In this document: piece by piece, positions 6,334 to 6,805 of the stretch
Layout of the letters: every line of letters begins with the position of its first letter
Position numbering within the stretch: position 1 is the first letter of the stretch
From: Candidatus Zipacnadia bacterium
GTDB lineage: Bacteria; Armatimonadota; Zipacnadia; Zipacnadales; Zipacnadaceae
Length of the DNA: 6,805 nucleotides
Direction of reading: 5' to 3'
Assembly (NCBI GenBank): GCA_029821455.1
Contig: JALGTI010000167.1
Location: forward strand, 1-6,805
Translations under genes and position numbers: made by a program
The notes under the pieces: model-generated
What the model was told of the DNA's origin: nothing
Seen by the model: the letters and a program-made list of their open reading frames with translations, nothing else
Databases searched by the model: none

Positions 6334-6805
6334 TCATTCTGCCTGCGGCTCAATGATGGCCTTTATCGCCCATCTGTTGGCCACTGCTTGCAGTGCTTCA
6401 TTGGCCTGAGACAGCGGGAAACGATGCGTAATCATCTTGTCAAGCGGATACTTCCCGCTGAGGCTGAGGGTAACCGCCTCACACATGTGCCGCGCATCGC
6501 TGACCCACACCCCCTGCAGCCGCAGGTTCCGCACGGCAATCTGCTCATACGGCAGGATCGTCATCTCCCCCGTCATCTCCCCCACGGGAACTGCAATCCC
6601 AGGGATAGCTACCGCCCCACCGCGACACGCCAGGTCCAGGGCCTCCTCAGCGCAGGCCTTCACACCCGTGCACTCAATCACATAGTCGGCACCCAGGCCA
6701 TGCGTCGCCTCCAGCACCATCTGTTTGCGCTCTTCGACATCCACCTCATTCACGTTGACAGGCGTGCAGCCAAGGCTCTGCGCCAACTGCAAGCGCGGCA
6801 TGTCT
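6334..6805 (-). CDS. Zinc-type medium-chain alcohol dehydrogenase, C-terminal part (N-terminus beyond window edge)
   Basis: About 156 residues of the end of an MDR-superfamily oxidoreductase. The frame is open to the right edge, and the Met at 6801 is internal because the visible part starts in the middle of the Rossmann fold. Visible features are RLQLAQSLGCTPVNVNE (helix and strand after the NAD(P)-binding glycine motif), GADYVIECTGV at about residues 38-48, CRGGAVAIPGI near 59-69, LRLQGVWVSDARHMCEA, and the C-terminal YPLDKMITHRFPLSQANEAL followed by KAIIEPQAE. The GxGxxG motif and zinc ligands would lie outside the window, so cofactor and metal content cannot be checked. Relatives include threonine and sugar-alcohol dehydrogenases; the substrate is not readable. 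An exact 12-nt tandem duplication encodes GEMTGEMT. The stop at 6334 is 102 nt before the CBM9-like start. Confidence 0.9.
   Translation of the reverse strand, partial: DMPRLQLAQSLGCTPVNVNEVDVEERKQMVLEATHGLGADYVIECTGVKACAEEALDLACRGGAVAIPGIAVPVGEMTGEMTILPYEQIAVRNLRLQGVWVSDARHMCEAVTLSLSGKYPLDKMITHRFPLSQANEALQAVANRWAIKAIIEPQAE
6559..6583 (-). repeat. 12-nt tandem duplication inside the dehydrogenase gene
   Basis: The unit GGGGGAGATGAC is present twice in tandem (6583-6572 and 6571-6560) and the period extends one further base. It is in frame and encodes GEMT twice in a loop after the Rossmann strand with AIPGIAVPV. Because 12 nt preserves the frame, the protein stays open. Confidence 0.85.

Noticed and set aside
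1..6805. CRISPR array, tRNA or rRNA gene, insertion sequence, toxin-antitoxin or phage system
   Set aside because: No regularly spaced repeats, cloverleaf with CCA end, transposase motif or terminal inverted repeats were seen on either strand; coding genes fill nearly all of the window.

Overview
The window reads as bacterial chromosome, GC-rich by eye and densely coding. All seven recognisable genes lie on the minus strand and read from high to low coordinates. The lineage cannot be fixed from the sequence. The scpA-scpB / D,D-carboxypeptidase / rluB order recalls the Firmicutes cluster. An exported CBM9-like protein plus a GT-C-type membrane glycosyltransferase is a combination I associate with environmental phyla such as Armatimonadota, Planctomycetota or relatives; this is inference only.

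Layout in direction of transcription. (1) 6805-6334: C-terminal part of a medium-chain zinc-type alcohol dehydrogenase, cut by the window edge. (2) 6333-6232: a 102-nt gap with a 10-bp direct repeat and a near-perfect Shine-Dalgarno sequence. (3) 6231-4786: a secreted protein with one CBM9-like domain and an unassigned C-terminal half. (4) 4768-3977 scpA and (5) 3971-3354 scpB, the kleisin and winged-helix subunits of bacterial condensin. (6) About 3336 (perhaps 3357 or further upstream) to 2098: a membrane-anchored D-alanyl-D-alanine carboxypeptidase. (7) 2153-1425: rluB-type 23S rRNA pseudouridine synthase, overlapping the previous gene by 56 nt. (8) 1393 to the left edge: a polytopic membrane protein with GT-C glycosyltransferase hallmarks, truncated by the window edge. 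This open frame has no stop inside the window.

The five genes from scpA down form a tight run with spacings of 5 nt, 17 nt or an overlap, a 56-nt overlap and about 31 nt. They probably form one operon covering chromosome segregation, cell-wall trimming, ribosome modification and perhaps a membrane glycosyl transfer step. The CBM9-like gene ends only 17 nt before scpA, so read-through is possible, but its role looks unrelated. No RNA gene, CRISPR array, insertion sequence or clear intrinsic terminator was seen.

I found no strong case for a new defence or mobile system. The points most worth checking are the orphan CBM9-like protein, the missing conventional start of the carboxypeptidase, the dacF-like/rluB overlap, and the repeat in the only real intergenic region.
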